A stretch of 64,000 nucleotides of DNA from contig JAEUTH010000013.1 of NCBI GenBank assembly GCA_016788165.1, positions 1-64,000 on the forward strand. Direction: 5' to 3'. Positions within the stretch are counted from its first letter, which is position 1. Each line of letters starts with the position of its first letter. The notes beneath the pieces are model-generated. The model worked only from the letters and a program-made list of their open reading frames with translations, was not told the DNA's origin and did no database searches. The position numbers and the translations under genes are program-made. Origin of the DNA: Bacteroidia bacterium (GTDB taxonomy: Bacteria > Bacteroidota > Bacteroidia > AKYH767-A > OLB10). Of this stretch, positions 18,782 to 28,650 are shown one piece after another.

Positions 18782-19408
18782 ATGCCTACAGATATTAGAG
18801 TTGATGCTTTTATTAAAAAAGCAGCCCCGTTTGCACAACCCATTTTGGAATACCTACGCCTATGCGTACACGAAGCCTGCCCCGATGTTGTAGAAAACAT
18901 AAAATGGGGTATGCCTGCATTCGAATACAAAGGGCCGTACTTTTACATGGCATCATTTAAAAAGCACTGTGCAGCAGGTTTTTATAAAAGCGATTTATTG
19001 ATTGATAAAAACAAGGTGCTTCAACCTGTAAAAGCACATGGTGGCCCGGCAATGGGTAATTTAGGTCGTATCGAATCAATGCAACAATTGCCCCCCAAAA
19101 AAGTAATAATCGATTTATTAAAACAAGCCAAAAAACTTAACGATGCCGGCATTAAACTGCCGGTACAACCTAAAAAACCATCGCCACTAAAAGAAATACC
19201 TGCCGACTTTAAAAAACTTTTGCAAGCCGACTTATCGGTTGCCGATAATTTCAAACAAATGTCGCCCTCACAACAACGCGAATATTTAAGTTGGTTTACC
19301 GAAGCAAAGACCGATGCAACACGAAATAAAAGAATGCAGGAAGCCATTGTTTTAATAGCGCAAGGCAAACACCGGCATTGGAAGTACGATAAAAAATATA
19401 CCCGGTAA
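18782..19408 (+). CDS. DUF1801 / YdeI (OmdA)-like protein
   Basis: A 208-residue cytoplasmic protein of two modules. Residues 1-115 resemble DUF1801 (YdhG-like), with ENIKWGMPAFEYKG and FYMASFKKHCAAGFYK. Residues 140-208 are an OmdA/YdeI helical module with LQADLSVADNFKQMSPSQQR and WFTEAKTDATRNKRM. Members are widespread and functionally uncharacterised. It follows the small barrel gene by 8 bp and is convergent with another OmdA-type gene 6 bp away. Confidence 0.75.
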   Translation: MPTDIRVDAFIKKAAPFAQPILEYLRLCVHEACPDVVENIKWGMPAFEYKGPYFYMASFKKHCAAGFYKSDLLIDKNKVLQPVKAHGGPAMGNLGRIESMQQLPPKKVIIDLLKQAKKLNDAGIKLPVQPKKPSPLKEIPADFKKLLQADLSVADNFKQMSPSQQREYLSWFTEAKTDATRNKRMQEAIVLIAQGKHRHWKYDKKYTR

Positions 19409-19414
19409 TTTTAC

Positions 19415-19936
19415 TTACCGCATTTTATTTTTTGCTTTTTGCGCACGCAACATTTCCGGATATCCTTGCTTACTTAAAAATGCTGTAACGCTCATGGCAA
19501 TGCGTTTGGCTTTGGTATCAAGTGTTTTTGCACTGTCAATCCATTTACTAAAATAGCGCTGATGCGATGGAGTAAGCGAATTAAAAAAATGAAATGCTTC
19601 AGGCTCATCAATCAAGCATTGCATCAAATCAGCATTTAGCAGGTAAGGACTTTCGTCCGTTTCAATTGCCAAATCAACTTTGGCACCATACACCTTGCCA
19701 ATAGCTTTACGCATGGCTGCATCAACGGGAAAAATAAAATTGCCACCGCCCATGGGTATTAGCGCTTTGCCTTTAAAAATATGTGCATCTAAACTGCCTT
19801 TTACATTAAACGAACGTGCTGTGTTTTTAATTTTTTTGGCAATAGTTGCCTTTATATAAATGTAAGTCCAGCCCGATTTTTCGCCCTTGTTATCAAACTT
19901 TTCCAGCATGGCTTTTATTACAACCGGTGTAGGCAT
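19415..19936 (-). CDS. DUF1905 plus YdeI (OmdA)-type protein
   Basis: A 173-residue protein. The N-terminal DUF1905 beta-barrel (1-85) contains GWTYIYIKATIAKKI and ALIPMGGGNFIFPVDAAMRKAIG. The C-terminal OmdA module (105-173) has EAFHFFNSLTPSHQRYFSKW and SAKTLDTKAKRI, the same SPSxQRxxxxW...KxxxTxxxR pattern as in the neighbour at 18782. It is convergent with that gene, and the two stops are only 6 bp apart. The function is unknown. Confidence 0.75.
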   Translation of the reverse strand: MPTPVVIKAMLEKFDNKGEKSGWTYIYIKATIAKKIKNTARSFNVKGSLDAHIFKGKALIPMGGGNFIFPVDAAMRKAIGKVYGAKVDLAIETDESPYLLNADLMQCLIDEPEAFHFFNSLTPSHQRYFSKWIDSAKTLDTKAKRIAMSVTAFLSKQGYPEMLRAQKAKNKMR

Positions 19937-19993
19937 TTTCGAATTTTAATAGCTTAATTCAACAACGAAAACAAATAAATACAAATTTCAATT

Positions 19994-20668
19994 ATGGTAA
20001 ATAATAAACCGCAGCTTATACTTATACATGGTGCATTAGGCAATGCTTTACAAATGGATGTACTTGCACAAAATGCAAAATCAGTTTATGATGTTTATTG
20101 TTTTCAATGTCCGTATCATGATGGCAAGCCTGTTGAATTAAATAAATTTACCATACCACATTTTTCTAATGCACTTTTAAATTTTATAACCGAAAACAAC
20201 CTAATCAAGCCCAAAGTATTTGGTTATAGCATGGGTGGATATTTAGCTTTATACACACAACAGATACAACCTGTTTTTTCAAAAATAGTAACCTACGGCA
20301 CCAAATTTAACTGGAGCCCCGAAGCTGCATTACTGGAAACACAAAAATTACAACCCAACTTAATTGAAAATAAAGTACCACACTTTGCCGGTTTGTTACA
20401 AGCGCAATATGGCACAGCATGGATGCAGGTTGTAAATGCTACAGCAGCACTGATGCATGATATTAGTTTGAATAAATATTTGCCCGACAAAATTTTAAAT
20501 CCGGTTGTTATACCCGTTACCATTTTAGTTGGCGATAATGATAACATGGTAACCCTTAGCGAAACCCAAACCGCTACCAACTGGTTTGCAAATGCACAAA
20601 TGCATAAAGTAAATGGCCAACATCTATTACATAAAGTGGATGTAACTACGCTGTTAAACTTTATTTAG
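19994..20668 (+). CDS. Alpha/beta hydrolase
   Basis: A 224-residue alpha/beta hydrolase with the oxyanion strand LILIHGALGNALQMD (8-22), nucleophile elbow GYSMGG (Ser79), an acidic residue in VGDNDNMV and His in NGQHLLHK close to the C-terminus. There is no signal peptide. It is similar in size to BioH/MenH-like hydrolases, but nothing nearby supports biotin or menaquinone synthesis, so the substrate is unassigned. It is divergent from the DUF1905 gene and 50 bp upstream of the amidohydrolase gene. Confidence 0.8.
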   Translation: MVNNKPQLILIHGALGNALQMDVLAQNAKSVYDVYCFQCPYHDGKPVELNKFTIPHFSNALLNFITENNLIKPKVFGYSMGGYLALYTQQIQPVFSKIVTYGTKFNWSPEAALLETQKLQPNLIENKVPHFAGLLQAQYGTAWMQVVNATAALMHDISLNKYLPDKILNPVVIPVTILVGDNDNMVTLSETQTATNWFANAQMHKVNGQHLLHKVDVTTLLNFI

Positions 20669-20718
20669 CACACAACAACGTTTGCGCTAATTTATACTTT
20701 GGCACATATTTTATTTTT

Positions 20719-23712
20719 ATGAAAACTAAACAAGCATTACTGCTGCTGCTAATTTGCAAAGCAACCTGGGCACAAGAAACTTTTCCGGTAAATGGTATTA
20801 CCGATAAACGCCACACTACTTATGCTTTTACACATGCAACTATTTATACCGACTATAAAACCGTACTTACCGATGCTACACTTATCATACAGGATGGCAT
20901 AATAAAAGCTGTAGGCAATAACGTTCAAATACCGGCAGGTGCTGTAATAAGTAATACAAAAGGCAAATACATTTATCCATCATTTATCGAACCTTATGGC
21001 GATTATGGAGTGGGACTATTAAAAACCATTGCAGCCGAAGCCAACAACGAAAACCAATTTCTTACAAACACCAAGGGTGCATACGCCTGGAATCAAGCCA
21101 TCAGGGCCGAAGTAAATGCAGTAAATCAATTTGCAAGCGATAAAACGCAAGCTGAATCATTGCTAAAAGCCGGCTTCGGAACCATTTGTAGTTTTAATAA
21201 AGATGGCATTGTGCGTGGCACTGCATGTGCAGTTTTGCTTGCACCGTTAAAAAGTCAGGAAGTTATAATTAAACAAAAAGCCGCTGCCGGTTTAAGTTTC
21301 AGCAAAGGTTCGTCATCGCAAGATTATCCGGGTTCGTTAATGGGTTGTATTGCATTGTTGCGTCAAACATATTTAGATGCGCAATGGTATGCCGGTGTAA
21401 AAAGCCAAACCAATTTATCATTAGGTGCATTTAATGAACAACAAAATTTGCCGCAAATATTCGATTGCAGTAACTGGCAAAATCAATTGCGTGCATTAAA
21501 CATAGGTACTGAATTTAACAAAGTATATATTTTAAAAGGCAATGGCAGCGAGTATCAAAATATCGAAGCTTTTAAAAAACAAAAGCCTGCATTTATTTTA
21601 CCGTTGACATATCCCAAACCCTATGATTTAAGCAACCCATGGGATGCTAACCTGGCCAGCCTTGCCGAAATGAAAGCCTGGGAAATGGCGCCTGCCAATG
21701 CAGCGCTGTTAAGCAAAGCCGGTTTTGATTTTGCCTTTACTATGGATGGATTGAAGGAAAAAACAGATTTCATTAAAAACATCCGTAAAGCCATACAACA
21801 TGGCCTTTCGCATACCGATGCATTAAAAGCATTAACCCATACACCTTCACAATTGCTTCAACTGCAAAATTGGGTGGGCAGTTTAAACCCGGGCATGTTT
21901 GCTAACTTTATTATTACATCAAAACCGGTGTTTGATAAAGAAAGCAGCATCATCGAAAACTGGTGTAAAGGCATACCAACCATTATAAACCAAACAACTA
22001 AAGATGTGCGTGGCTATTATAGTTTAAAAATAAATGGAGCCAATGCAGGCCAATTACAAATTACAGGCGAACCGACAGCTTATAAAATATTGGTATTGCA
22101 AGACACGAATAAAATCAGCGCAACATTTTCCGAAAGTTTTAATCAATACCTGCTCTCATACGAAAGCAAACAAATACCAAAAGATGCCATCAAGTTAAAT
22201 GGATATTTTACCGATTCATTAAAAATGTTTAGCGGCTCGGGTACCAATGCGTTGGGCGATTTGCTGACCTGGCAAGCCACCTTCGATTCATCGTACACAA
22301 ACCTAAAAACCGATACCGTAAAGCCCGACACGGTAAATATTGGCAACCTCTGGTACCCCAATATGGCTTATGGTAATTTGCAACAACCTCAAACACAAAA
22401 TCTGGTATTCAGAAATGCAACGGTGTGGACTAACGAAGCCGAAGGCATTTTGCAAAACGCTGATGTACACATCAACAATGGCAAAATTGTAGCTGTAGGT
22501 AAAAACTTAAATGCAGCCGGTGCCGCTGTTATTGATGCAACAGGCAAACATATTACAGCCGGTATTATTGATGAGCACTCGCATATTGCCATAAGTGGCG
22601 ATGTAAATGAGTGCACACAAGCCGTAACATCAGAAGTACGCATTGGCGATGTTATTGACGAAACCGATATAAACATCTATCGGCAACTTTCAGGTGGCGT
22701 TACCTCCTCACATTTACTGCATGGCTCGTGCAATCCGGTTGGTGGTCAAACGCAATTAATCAAGCTTAGATGGGGTGCCACTGCAAACGATTTAAAGTTT
22801 GATGCTAAAGGCAGCACCTGGCCTGGTTTTATAAAGTTTGCTTTAGGCGAAAACGTAAAACAAAGTAATGCAGGTGATAATGCACGACAACGATATCCGC
22901 AAACACGCATGGGCGTAGAGCAGGTTTATGTAGATGCATTTACACGCGCCCGGCAATACGAAAACGAATGGAAGTTGTTTAACTCCAAAAAATCGAACCA
23001 GATGCCGCGTAAAGATTTGGAGTTGGATGCCCTGTCTGAAATTTTAAATGCCAAGCGTTTTATAACCTGTCACTCATACATACAAAGCGAAATAAATATG
23101 CTGATGCATGTAGCCGACTCGTTTAACTTTACTGTAAATACATTTACACACATACTCGAAGGCTATAAGGTTGCCGATAAAATGAAAGCACACGGAGCTG
23201 GTGCATCATCATTTAGCGATTGGTGGGCTTATAAATATGAAGTATATGAAGCGATACCTTACAATGGCAAACTAATGCATGATATGGGATTAACCGTTGC
23301 ATATAATAGTGATGATGCAGAGATGGCCCGCAGGTTAAATCAAGAGGCTGCAAAGGCTGTTAAATTTGGTGGCGTTAGCGAAGAAGAAGCCTTAAAGTTT
23401 GTAACACTTAATCCGGCCAAGTTGCTGCATGTTGATAAATACGTTGGCAGTTTAAAAGCCGGCAAAGATGCCGATATAGTTATTTGGAGTAACAACCCGC
23501 TAAGCGTGTATGCACGCGCTTTACAAACCTATGTAGATGGCACCTGTTACTTTGACGAAGCTACAGACGCACGCAAACGCGAAGCTTTAAAAACCGAACG
23601 TGCCCGATTAACTGCTAAAATGCTTGAAGCCAAGGGCCGTGGCGAGAAAACACAAAAAGTAACACTTGGTGTACATGTATTACAAGGATGCATGGGTGTT
23701 GACAACCATTAA
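20719..23712 (+). CDS. Two-module secreted amidohydrolase
   Basis: A 997-residue protein with a signal peptide ending CKATWAQ (about 1-18). Two amidohydrolase modules are fused. The N-terminal one (30-435) keeps the cap strands, but at the metal site reads YIYPSFIEPYGDYGVG, without the HxH pair. The C-terminal one (about 560-965) has the canonical GIIDEHSHI metal site, a later ITCHSYI, THI and the Asp-bearing VAYNSDD, and the closing GSLKAGKDADIVIW. Only the second half should bind metal and hydrolyse. Family members cleave cyclic amides, acyl-amino acids or dipeptides. It is followed after 12 bp by a related gene. Confidence 0.85.
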   Translation: MKTKQALLLLLICKATWAQETFPVNGITDKRHTTYAFTHATIYTDYKTVLTDATLIIQDGIIKAVGNNVQIPAGAVISNTKGKYIYPSFIEPYGDYGVGLLKTIAAEANNENQFLTNTKGAYAWNQAIRAEVNAVNQFASDKTQAESLLKAGFGTICSFNKDGIVRGTACAVLLAPLKSQEVIIKQKAAAGLSFSKGSSSQDYPGSLMGCIALLRQTYLDAQWYAGVKSQTNLSLGAFNEQQNLPQIFDCSNWQNQLRALNIGTEFNKVYILKGNGSEYQNIEAFKKQKPAFILPLTYPKPYDLSNPWDANLASLAEMKAWEMAPANAALLSKAGFDFAFTMDGLKEKTDFIKNIRKAIQHGLSHTDALKALTHTPSQLLQLQNWVGSLNPGMFANFIITSKPVFDKESSIIENWCKGIPTIINQTTKDVRGYYSLKINGANAGQLQITGEPTAYKILVLQDTNKISATFSESFNQYLLSYESKQIPKDAIKLNGYFTDSLKMFSGSGTNALGDLLTWQATFDSSYTNLKTDTVKPDTVNIGNLWYPNMAYGNLQQPQTQNLVFRNATVWTNEAEGILQNADVHINNGKIVAVGKNLNAAGAAVIDATGKHITAGIIDEHSHIAISGDVNECTQAVTSEVRIGDVIDETDINIYRQLSGGVTSSHLLHGSCNPVGGQTQLIKLRWGATANDLKFDAKGSTWPGFIKFALGENVKQSNAGDNARQRYPQTRMGVEQVYVDAFTRARQYENEWKLFNSKKSNQMPRKDLELDALSEILNAKRFITCHSYIQSEINMLMHVADSFNFTVNTFTHILEGYKVADKMKAHGAGASSFSDWWAYKYEVYEAIPYNGKLMHDMGLTVAYNSDDAEMARRLNQEAAKAVKFGGVSEEEALKFVTLNPAKLLHVDKYVGSLKAGKDADIVIWSNNPLSVYARALQTYVDGTCYFDEATDARKREALKTERARLTAKMLEAKGRGEKTQKVTLGVHVLQGCMGVDNH

Positions 23713-23724
23713 AATTAAACTACT

Positions 23725-25011
23725 ATGAAAAAACACTTTATACTTTGGCTGTTAACTGTTGCTTGTATGCAAGCAACAGCACAAAACCACACAACGCTTA
23801 CGGCAAACCAAAAATCAATTTTATTTACCCAAGCAACCATTCACAATGGCCGTGGTGAGGTATTAACGGCTGCTGCATTGGGTTTTAAAAACGGCAAAAT
23901 TACCTATATAGGAACAGATACAAAATTACCCGTAAACGATTACGATACAGTAATAAATTGTGGCAGCAAACATATTTACCCCGGCTTTATTGGCATGAAC
24001 ACGCAAATGGGTTTGGTTGAAATTGAAGCCGTACGCGCTACAATTGATGCAGGCGAAGTTGGCGACATTAACCCCAGTGCCCGCAGTGTTATTGCCTATA
24101 ATACCGATAATAAAAGTATTGCAACCGTGCGCTGCGATGGCGTTTTAATGTGCCAGGTTGTACCACAAAGGGGCTTGGTTTCGGGACAATCAAGTGTAAT
24201 GAAAATGGATGGATGGAATTGGGAAGATGCAGCTTATAAAATAGACGAAGGCATTATCATACACTGGCCTCGTATGATGCTGTTTAACGCCTGGTGGGCT
24301 TCATCACCCGAGGAGCAACAGCAACGTACGGAGCGCCAGTTGTTGCAGTTAAAAAATTTGTTTGATGAAGCGCGCGCTTATTATATGTCGAAAGGAAGCG
24401 GCAATATAAATTTAGATGCCATGTGTGGTTTGTTTAATCATTCAAAAAAGCTTTATGTTGAAGCATATTCAGTACGCGAAATAATTGCCGCTGTAGCGTT
24501 TGGTAATTCGTATGGTGTATCCTTGGTAATAGTTGGAGGCATTGAAAGTTGCATGGTAGCCGATTTGTTAAAAAAACATAACATACCTGTTATTATTAAA
24601 GGCACACATACGTTGCCTGCTACTGACGATACAGACATACGTGCTACCTATAAATTACCCGCATTGTTACAGCAAGCCGGTATTACCTATTGTATAAGTG
24701 TTGAAGGGTTTTGGCAAGTACGTACCTTAGGTTACCAGGCAGGGCAAGCGGTTGCTTATGGCATAACTGCCGAAGAAGCATTAACAGCCATTACCTACAC
24801 CCCTGCTAAAATTTTAGGTATTGACGCAAGTTGTGGTAGTTTGGAAAAAGGTAAAGATGCAACCTTGTTTATTTCCGAAGGCGATGCTTTGGATATGCGT
24901 ACCAATAAAATATCGTGGGCATTTATTGCAGGCAAGCCTGTTGATTTAGATAATGTTCAAAAACAGTTGTATCGGAAATACCTGGATAAATTTGGCTTGC
25001 ACGATAATTAA
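23725..25011 (+). CDS. Amidohydrolase-like protein with degenerate metal site
   Basis: A 428-residue protein with a signal peptide ending CMQATAQ. The fold signatures are present (cap strands ILFTQATIHNGRGEV; terminal LGIDASCGSLEKGKDATLF), but the strand-1 metal site reads YPGFIGMNTQMG, so both HxH histidines are replaced by Asn and Gln. Other usual histidines are also hard to find. It is probably a non-catalytic partner of the preceding 997-residue protein, and the two genes are 12 bp apart and surely one transcript. An unusual metal set is the alternative. It ends in the same TTAA as rodA on the other strand. Confidence 0.8.
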   Translation: MKKHFILWLLTVACMQATAQNHTTLTANQKSILFTQATIHNGRGEVLTAAALGFKNGKITYIGTDTKLPVNDYDTVINCGSKHIYPGFIGMNTQMGLVEIEAVRATIDAGEVGDINPSARSVIAYNTDNKSIATVRCDGVLMCQVVPQRGLVSGQSSVMKMDGWNWEDAAYKIDEGIIIHWPRMMLFNAWWASSPEEQQQRTERQLLQLKNLFDEARAYYMSKGSGNINLDAMCGLFNHSKKLYVEAYSVREIIAAVAFGNSYGVSLVIVGGIESCMVADLLKKHNIPVIIKGTHTLPATDDTDIRATYKLPALLQQAGITYCISVEGFWQVRTLGYQAGQAVAYGITAEEALTAITYTPAKILGIDASCGSLEKGKDATLFISEGDALDMRTNKISWAFIAGKPVDLDNVQKQLYRKYLDKFGLHDN

Positions 25012-26270
25012 CGCAATACATACATGCGGTAACTATCTAACTTTATCAATATAAACAGAAGTAACGTAAATGAGATTAACGATGAGCCACCGTAACTAAA
25101 AAACGGAAACGGAATTCCAATAACCGGCAATAAGCCAATGGCCATACCAACATTTATAAATACATGAAAAAATAAAATGGAAGCCACACCGTATCCATAT
25201 ACCCTTACAAATGCATTTTTTTGACGCTCGGCAATAATTATAATACGGTAAAGTAACACTGTAAAAAGCAGTAATACAGAGCTGGTACCAATAAAACCCC
25301 ACTCCTCGCCTACGGTACAAAAAATAAAATCGGTACTCTGCTCAGGTACAAAATCAAATTTGGTTTGTGTGCCTTGTAAAAATCCTTTACCGGTAATGCT
25401 GCCCGAACCAATAGCAATCAAACTTTGATTCACATTATAACCGGCTCCTTTTAAATCGGTCTTTTTGCCTAACAGTACATCTATACGTTGTTTCTGATGT
25501 GGTTGTAATGCCGTGTTATAAACATAATCAACACTATAAACCAAACCAATGGCCAGGCAACCTACAACGGTTAGCGCTAAAAAGTTTCGCCAGGTTCTGC
25601 GTAAAGTAAACCAGGTAAGCACCAAAACAACAACTATGGCAATTATTAGATAAACTTTGGCTACCATTAACGAAAGCACAAAAAGCAGTGCCGCTATAAA
25701 GCCAAAAATCAAAACGTTTTGCGACAACCCCTCGCGATACAACACAAATAAAAATGAAGCAAAAACCAAAGCAGACCCGGTGTCGTTTTGCAATAAGATA
25801 ATGGCCATTGGCAACAAAATCATAAAGCTTGCAATTATCTTGGTTTTATTTTCGGCAATACGTATGTATGGCGAACTTAAATACTTAGCCAAAGCCAGCG
25901 CTGTAGCTAATTTTGCAAATTCTGATGGCTGTAAATTAAACGACCCTAATGGTATCCAGGCATGCGCACCTTTTACATCACGCGATAAAAATATGGCGCC
26001 AATATTAAGGGCAATCATCAATACATAAAAGGGTATGGCAAATGCTTCATAAAATTTACCATCAATTATTAAAATAATAATGGCAAACAATGCCGATACG
26101 GCTATCCACATTAACTGTTTTCCATAGTTTTGTGTTGCATCTAAAATACTGGGATGGGCTTCGTTGTAAACAGCCGAAAAAATATTAAGCCAACCAAACA
26201 ATACCATTACAATATAAATGGAAACGGTTGGCCAATCAATATTATCAAATATGCTTTTTTGTTGCCGCAC
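25008..26270 (-). CDS. rodA: Rod-shape peptidoglycan glycosyltransferase RodA
   Basis: A 420-residue SEDS-family membrane protein with about ten transmembrane helices. It shows the SEDS signatures AWIPLGSFNLQPSEFAKLA, QNDTGSALVF, GKGFLQGTQT-FVPEQSTDFIF and GIPFPFFSYGGSS. RodA polymerises lipid II into glycan strands together with its cognate class B PBP, encoded immediately upstream (15 bp). It is the last gene of the purH-mreBCD-mrdA-rodA cluster. Confidence 0.95.
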   Translation of the reverse strand: MRQQKSIFDNIDWPTVSIYIVMVLFGWLNIFSAVYNEAHPSILDATQNYGKQLMWIAVSALFAIIILIIDGKFYEAFAIPFYVLMIALNIGAIFLSRDVKGAHAWIPLGSFNLQPSEFAKLATALALAKYLSSPYIRIAENKTKIIASFMILLPMAIILLQNDTGSALVFASFLFVLYREGLSQNVLIFGFIAALLFVLSLMVAKVYLIIAIVVVLVLTWFTLRRTWRNFLALTVVGCLAIGLVYSVDYVYNTALQPHQKQRIDVLLGKKTDLKGAGYNVNQSLIAIGSGSITGKGFLQGTQTKFDFVPEQSTDFIFCTVGEEWGFIGTSSVLLLFTVLLYRIIIIAERQKNAFVRVYGYGVASILFFHVFINVGMAIGLLPVIGIPFPFFSYGGSSLISFTLLLFILIKLDSYRMYVLR

Positions 26271-26284
26271 GGTTTAAACTAAAA

Positions 26285-28135
26285 TTAATCGTCAATGTTT
26301 GTAGCTGTGTCTTTTGCCAAAGGAACTATAATTGCATCTAACATTTTTTTCTCTTTGGCTTTGCTTGCCTGACAAATACTATCCGTTAAATATTTTTCAA
26401 TCATTAAAGTGGCAATAGGTGCAGCAAACCATGCCCCCTGCCCTGCATTTTCAACCAAAACGGCAACGGCAATTTTTGGCTTGTCGCGTGGTGCATAACA
26501 AACAAATACGGAGTGGTTTTTACCATGCGGGTTTTGAGCTGTACCGGTTTTGCCACACATTACAATGCCTTTAACCGCAGACCCGCGCGCTGTACCTGCT
26601 TCCATTGTTTTTTGCATGCCATCTTGCACAGCAAAAAAATGTTCGGGGGCTACTTTACAATATTGGCGTGTTGTAAACTCTTTAGGCAAATATTTACGAT
26701 TGCCTATTGCATGTACTACATGCGGTATGTAGTAATAACCCCCGTTGGCAATTATTGCTGTTGTATTAGCCATTTGTAATGGGGTAATACCTAACTCGCC
26801 TTGCCCGATTGACAAGGAAATTACATTACTAAATTTCCAATGATTGCGGCCATACAGTTTATCAAAATAAGCCGATGTAGGCACATTGCCCTTTAGCTCA
26901 TGAGGCAAATCAACATGCAATTTGCGACCAATTCCAAAACTTAAAACATAATTGCGCCATTCATTATATGCCTTTTCGGTATTACCATAATTGGCATTAC
27001 CTAAAAACGCCTGATAGGTTTGACAATAAAATGAATTACATGAAACAGCTACGGCTGTGCGCACTTCAACAGGTCCGGCATGCGGATGGCAATGCACATA
27101 TACACTTCCAATACCAAATCCACCGCGGCAGCCAAAGCGTGTTTCCGAGGTAATAACACCTGCATCTAATCCGCATAAAGCATTTATTAATTTAAAAGTA
27201 GAACCGGGTGGGTAGTAAGCCATCATAGCACGGTTAAACAATGGCTTTTCCTTATCAAAAAGTAAAACGCCATAATTATGTGCGCGTACCCTACCCACCA
27301 ATAAATTAGGGTCGTAGGCCGGTGCCGATACCATGGTTAAAATTTCGCCATTCGAAGGATCAATAGCTACAATACCTCCACGTTTATGCGCCATTAATTT
27401 TTCGGCATAAGCTTGCAGGTCGGCATCGATGCTAAGTACCAAATTTTCGCCCGCTATGGCCGTGCTATCATATTGCCCGTTTTGAAAACTGCCTTTTACA
27501 TTATTGTGCACATCAACCATCACCACTTTTAAGCCGCGTTTACCGCGTAACGCTTCTTCATACGATTGCTCTATACCTGATATGCCTATGTAATCGCCTG
27601 ATTTATAGTACGGATATTTTTCTACCAACTTGTCGTCAACCTCGCCTATGTAACCCAGCAAATGCGCTGCAGTGGCTTGGGGGTACATACGTATGCTGCG
27701 TGCTTCTGTATAAAAGCCATTAAACTTATACATCTTTTCTTGCAGCATGGCATTGGTTACGGCACTTAATTGTTTTTCGAATATTGATGCTTTGTAACGC
27801 GAGTATTGCCTGGCTTTATTCATTTTACGAATAAAATCGTCTTTGCTTATTTGTAAGATATTACAAAAGTCAGTAGTATCAATACTTTTAACCATGCGTG
27901 GCGTAACCATTAAATCGTACACCTGCTGATTAAATACCATCATTTTTCCTTTTCTGTCGAGTACAAAACCACGGGCAGGGTACTGGGTTACATAGCGTAA
28001 TACGTTGTTGTTGGCTGATGCAACATAGCTGTTATCAATAACCTGAATATAAAAAAGCCTTACGATGTAAATTAAAATAACAATGGTAAATATACCCAGT
28101 ATGACGGTGCGTTGATTTCCCGAATCGCTTCTCAT
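26285..28135 (-). CDS. mrdA: Penicillin-binding protein 2
   Basis: A 616-residue class B PBP. One N-terminal membrane anchor (11-31) is followed by the PBP dimerisation domain (50-225) and a transpeptidase domain with SxxK STFK (Ser312-Lys315), SxN SCN (365-367) and KTG (529-531). It crosslinks peptidoglycan with RodA in the elongasome in the periplasm. The start overlaps the mreD stop by 4 nt (28132-28135), indicating translational coupling. Confidence 0.95.
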   Translation of the reverse strand: MRSDSGNQRTVILGIFTIVILIYIVRLFYIQVIDNSYVASANNNVLRYVTQYPARGFVLDRKGKMMVFNQQVYDLMVTPRMVKSIDTTDFCNILQISKDDFIRKMNKARQYSRYKASIFEKQLSAVTNAMLQEKMYKFNGFYTEARSIRMYPQATAAHLLGYIGEVDDKLVEKYPYYKSGDYIGISGIEQSYEEALRGKRGLKVVMVDVHNNVKGSFQNGQYDSTAIAGENLVLSIDADLQAYAEKLMAHKRGGIVAIDPSNGEILTMVSAPAYDPNLLVGRVRAHNYGVLLFDKEKPLFNRAMMAYYPPGSTFKLINALCGLDAGVITSETRFGCRGGFGIGSVYVHCHPHAGPVEVRTAVAVSCNSFYCQTYQAFLGNANYGNTEKAYNEWRNYVLSFGIGRKLHVDLPHELKGNVPTSAYFDKLYGRNHWKFSNVISLSIGQGELGITPLQMANTTAIIANGGYYYIPHVVHAIGNRKYLPKEFTTRQYCKVAPEHFFAVQDGMQKTMEAGTARGSAVKGIVMCGKTGTAQNPHGKNHSVFVCYAPRDKPKIAVAVLVENAGQGAWFAAPIATLMIEKYLTDSICQASKAKEKKMLDAIIVPLAKDTATNIDD

Positions 28136-28650
28136 CGTTCCGTTTTGGTTTTAGAAAAAAGGTACTGTACAATTATTATGAGAAACAAGGTAAAACAAGT
28201 GCTTAAAAAAGTACGGATAAGCGTTGTGAAAAAGGCATTAAAACTAAATACCTCTAAATAAAATAAAGTAGCATGGTGCACAAATATTAATAGTGCGGCA
28301 TAAATTAAATACCAGCGTAAGCCCATGTGTTTAACGCTGGGCGATGTGTCGCTTTCATAACCTTCGCGGGGCGATAATAATTTAAAAACACCGGGCCGTA
28401 CAAATGCAAGCATAACACATGCCGAAGCATGCAAGCCAGCATTATTGGTAAAAACGCCTACAGCAAAACCGGTAATTAATGCCACAATCATTACGGCTCC
28501 TTTTGGCATCTTAAACGGCAGTGCAAGTAAGGCCATTACATATAAATACGGATTTATTAAGCCTGTTAGTTCGATATGATTAAGCACAGCCACCTGCACT
28601 GCAATCAGCAACAAAAACCTGAGTATTATTTTAATTACTTCAATTGCCAT
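28132..28650 (-). CDS. mreD: Rod-shape determining protein MreD
   Basis: A 172-residue multi-pass inner-membrane protein with about five helices. MreD sequences diverge strongly, so the call rests on size, hydropathy and its exact place between mreC and mrdA. It begins inside the end of mreC (11 bp overlap) and ends inside the mrdA start. It would anchor the MreC-PBP2-RodA assembly. Confidence 0.85.
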   Translation of the reverse strand: MAIEVIKIILRFLLLIAVQVAVLNHIELTGLINPYLYVMALLALPFKMPKGAVMIVALITGFAVGVFTNNAGLHASACVMLAFVRPGVFKLLSPREGYESDTSPSVKHMGLRWYLIYAALLIFVHHATLFYLEVFSFNAFFTTLIRTFLSTCFTLFLIIIVQYLFSKTKTER

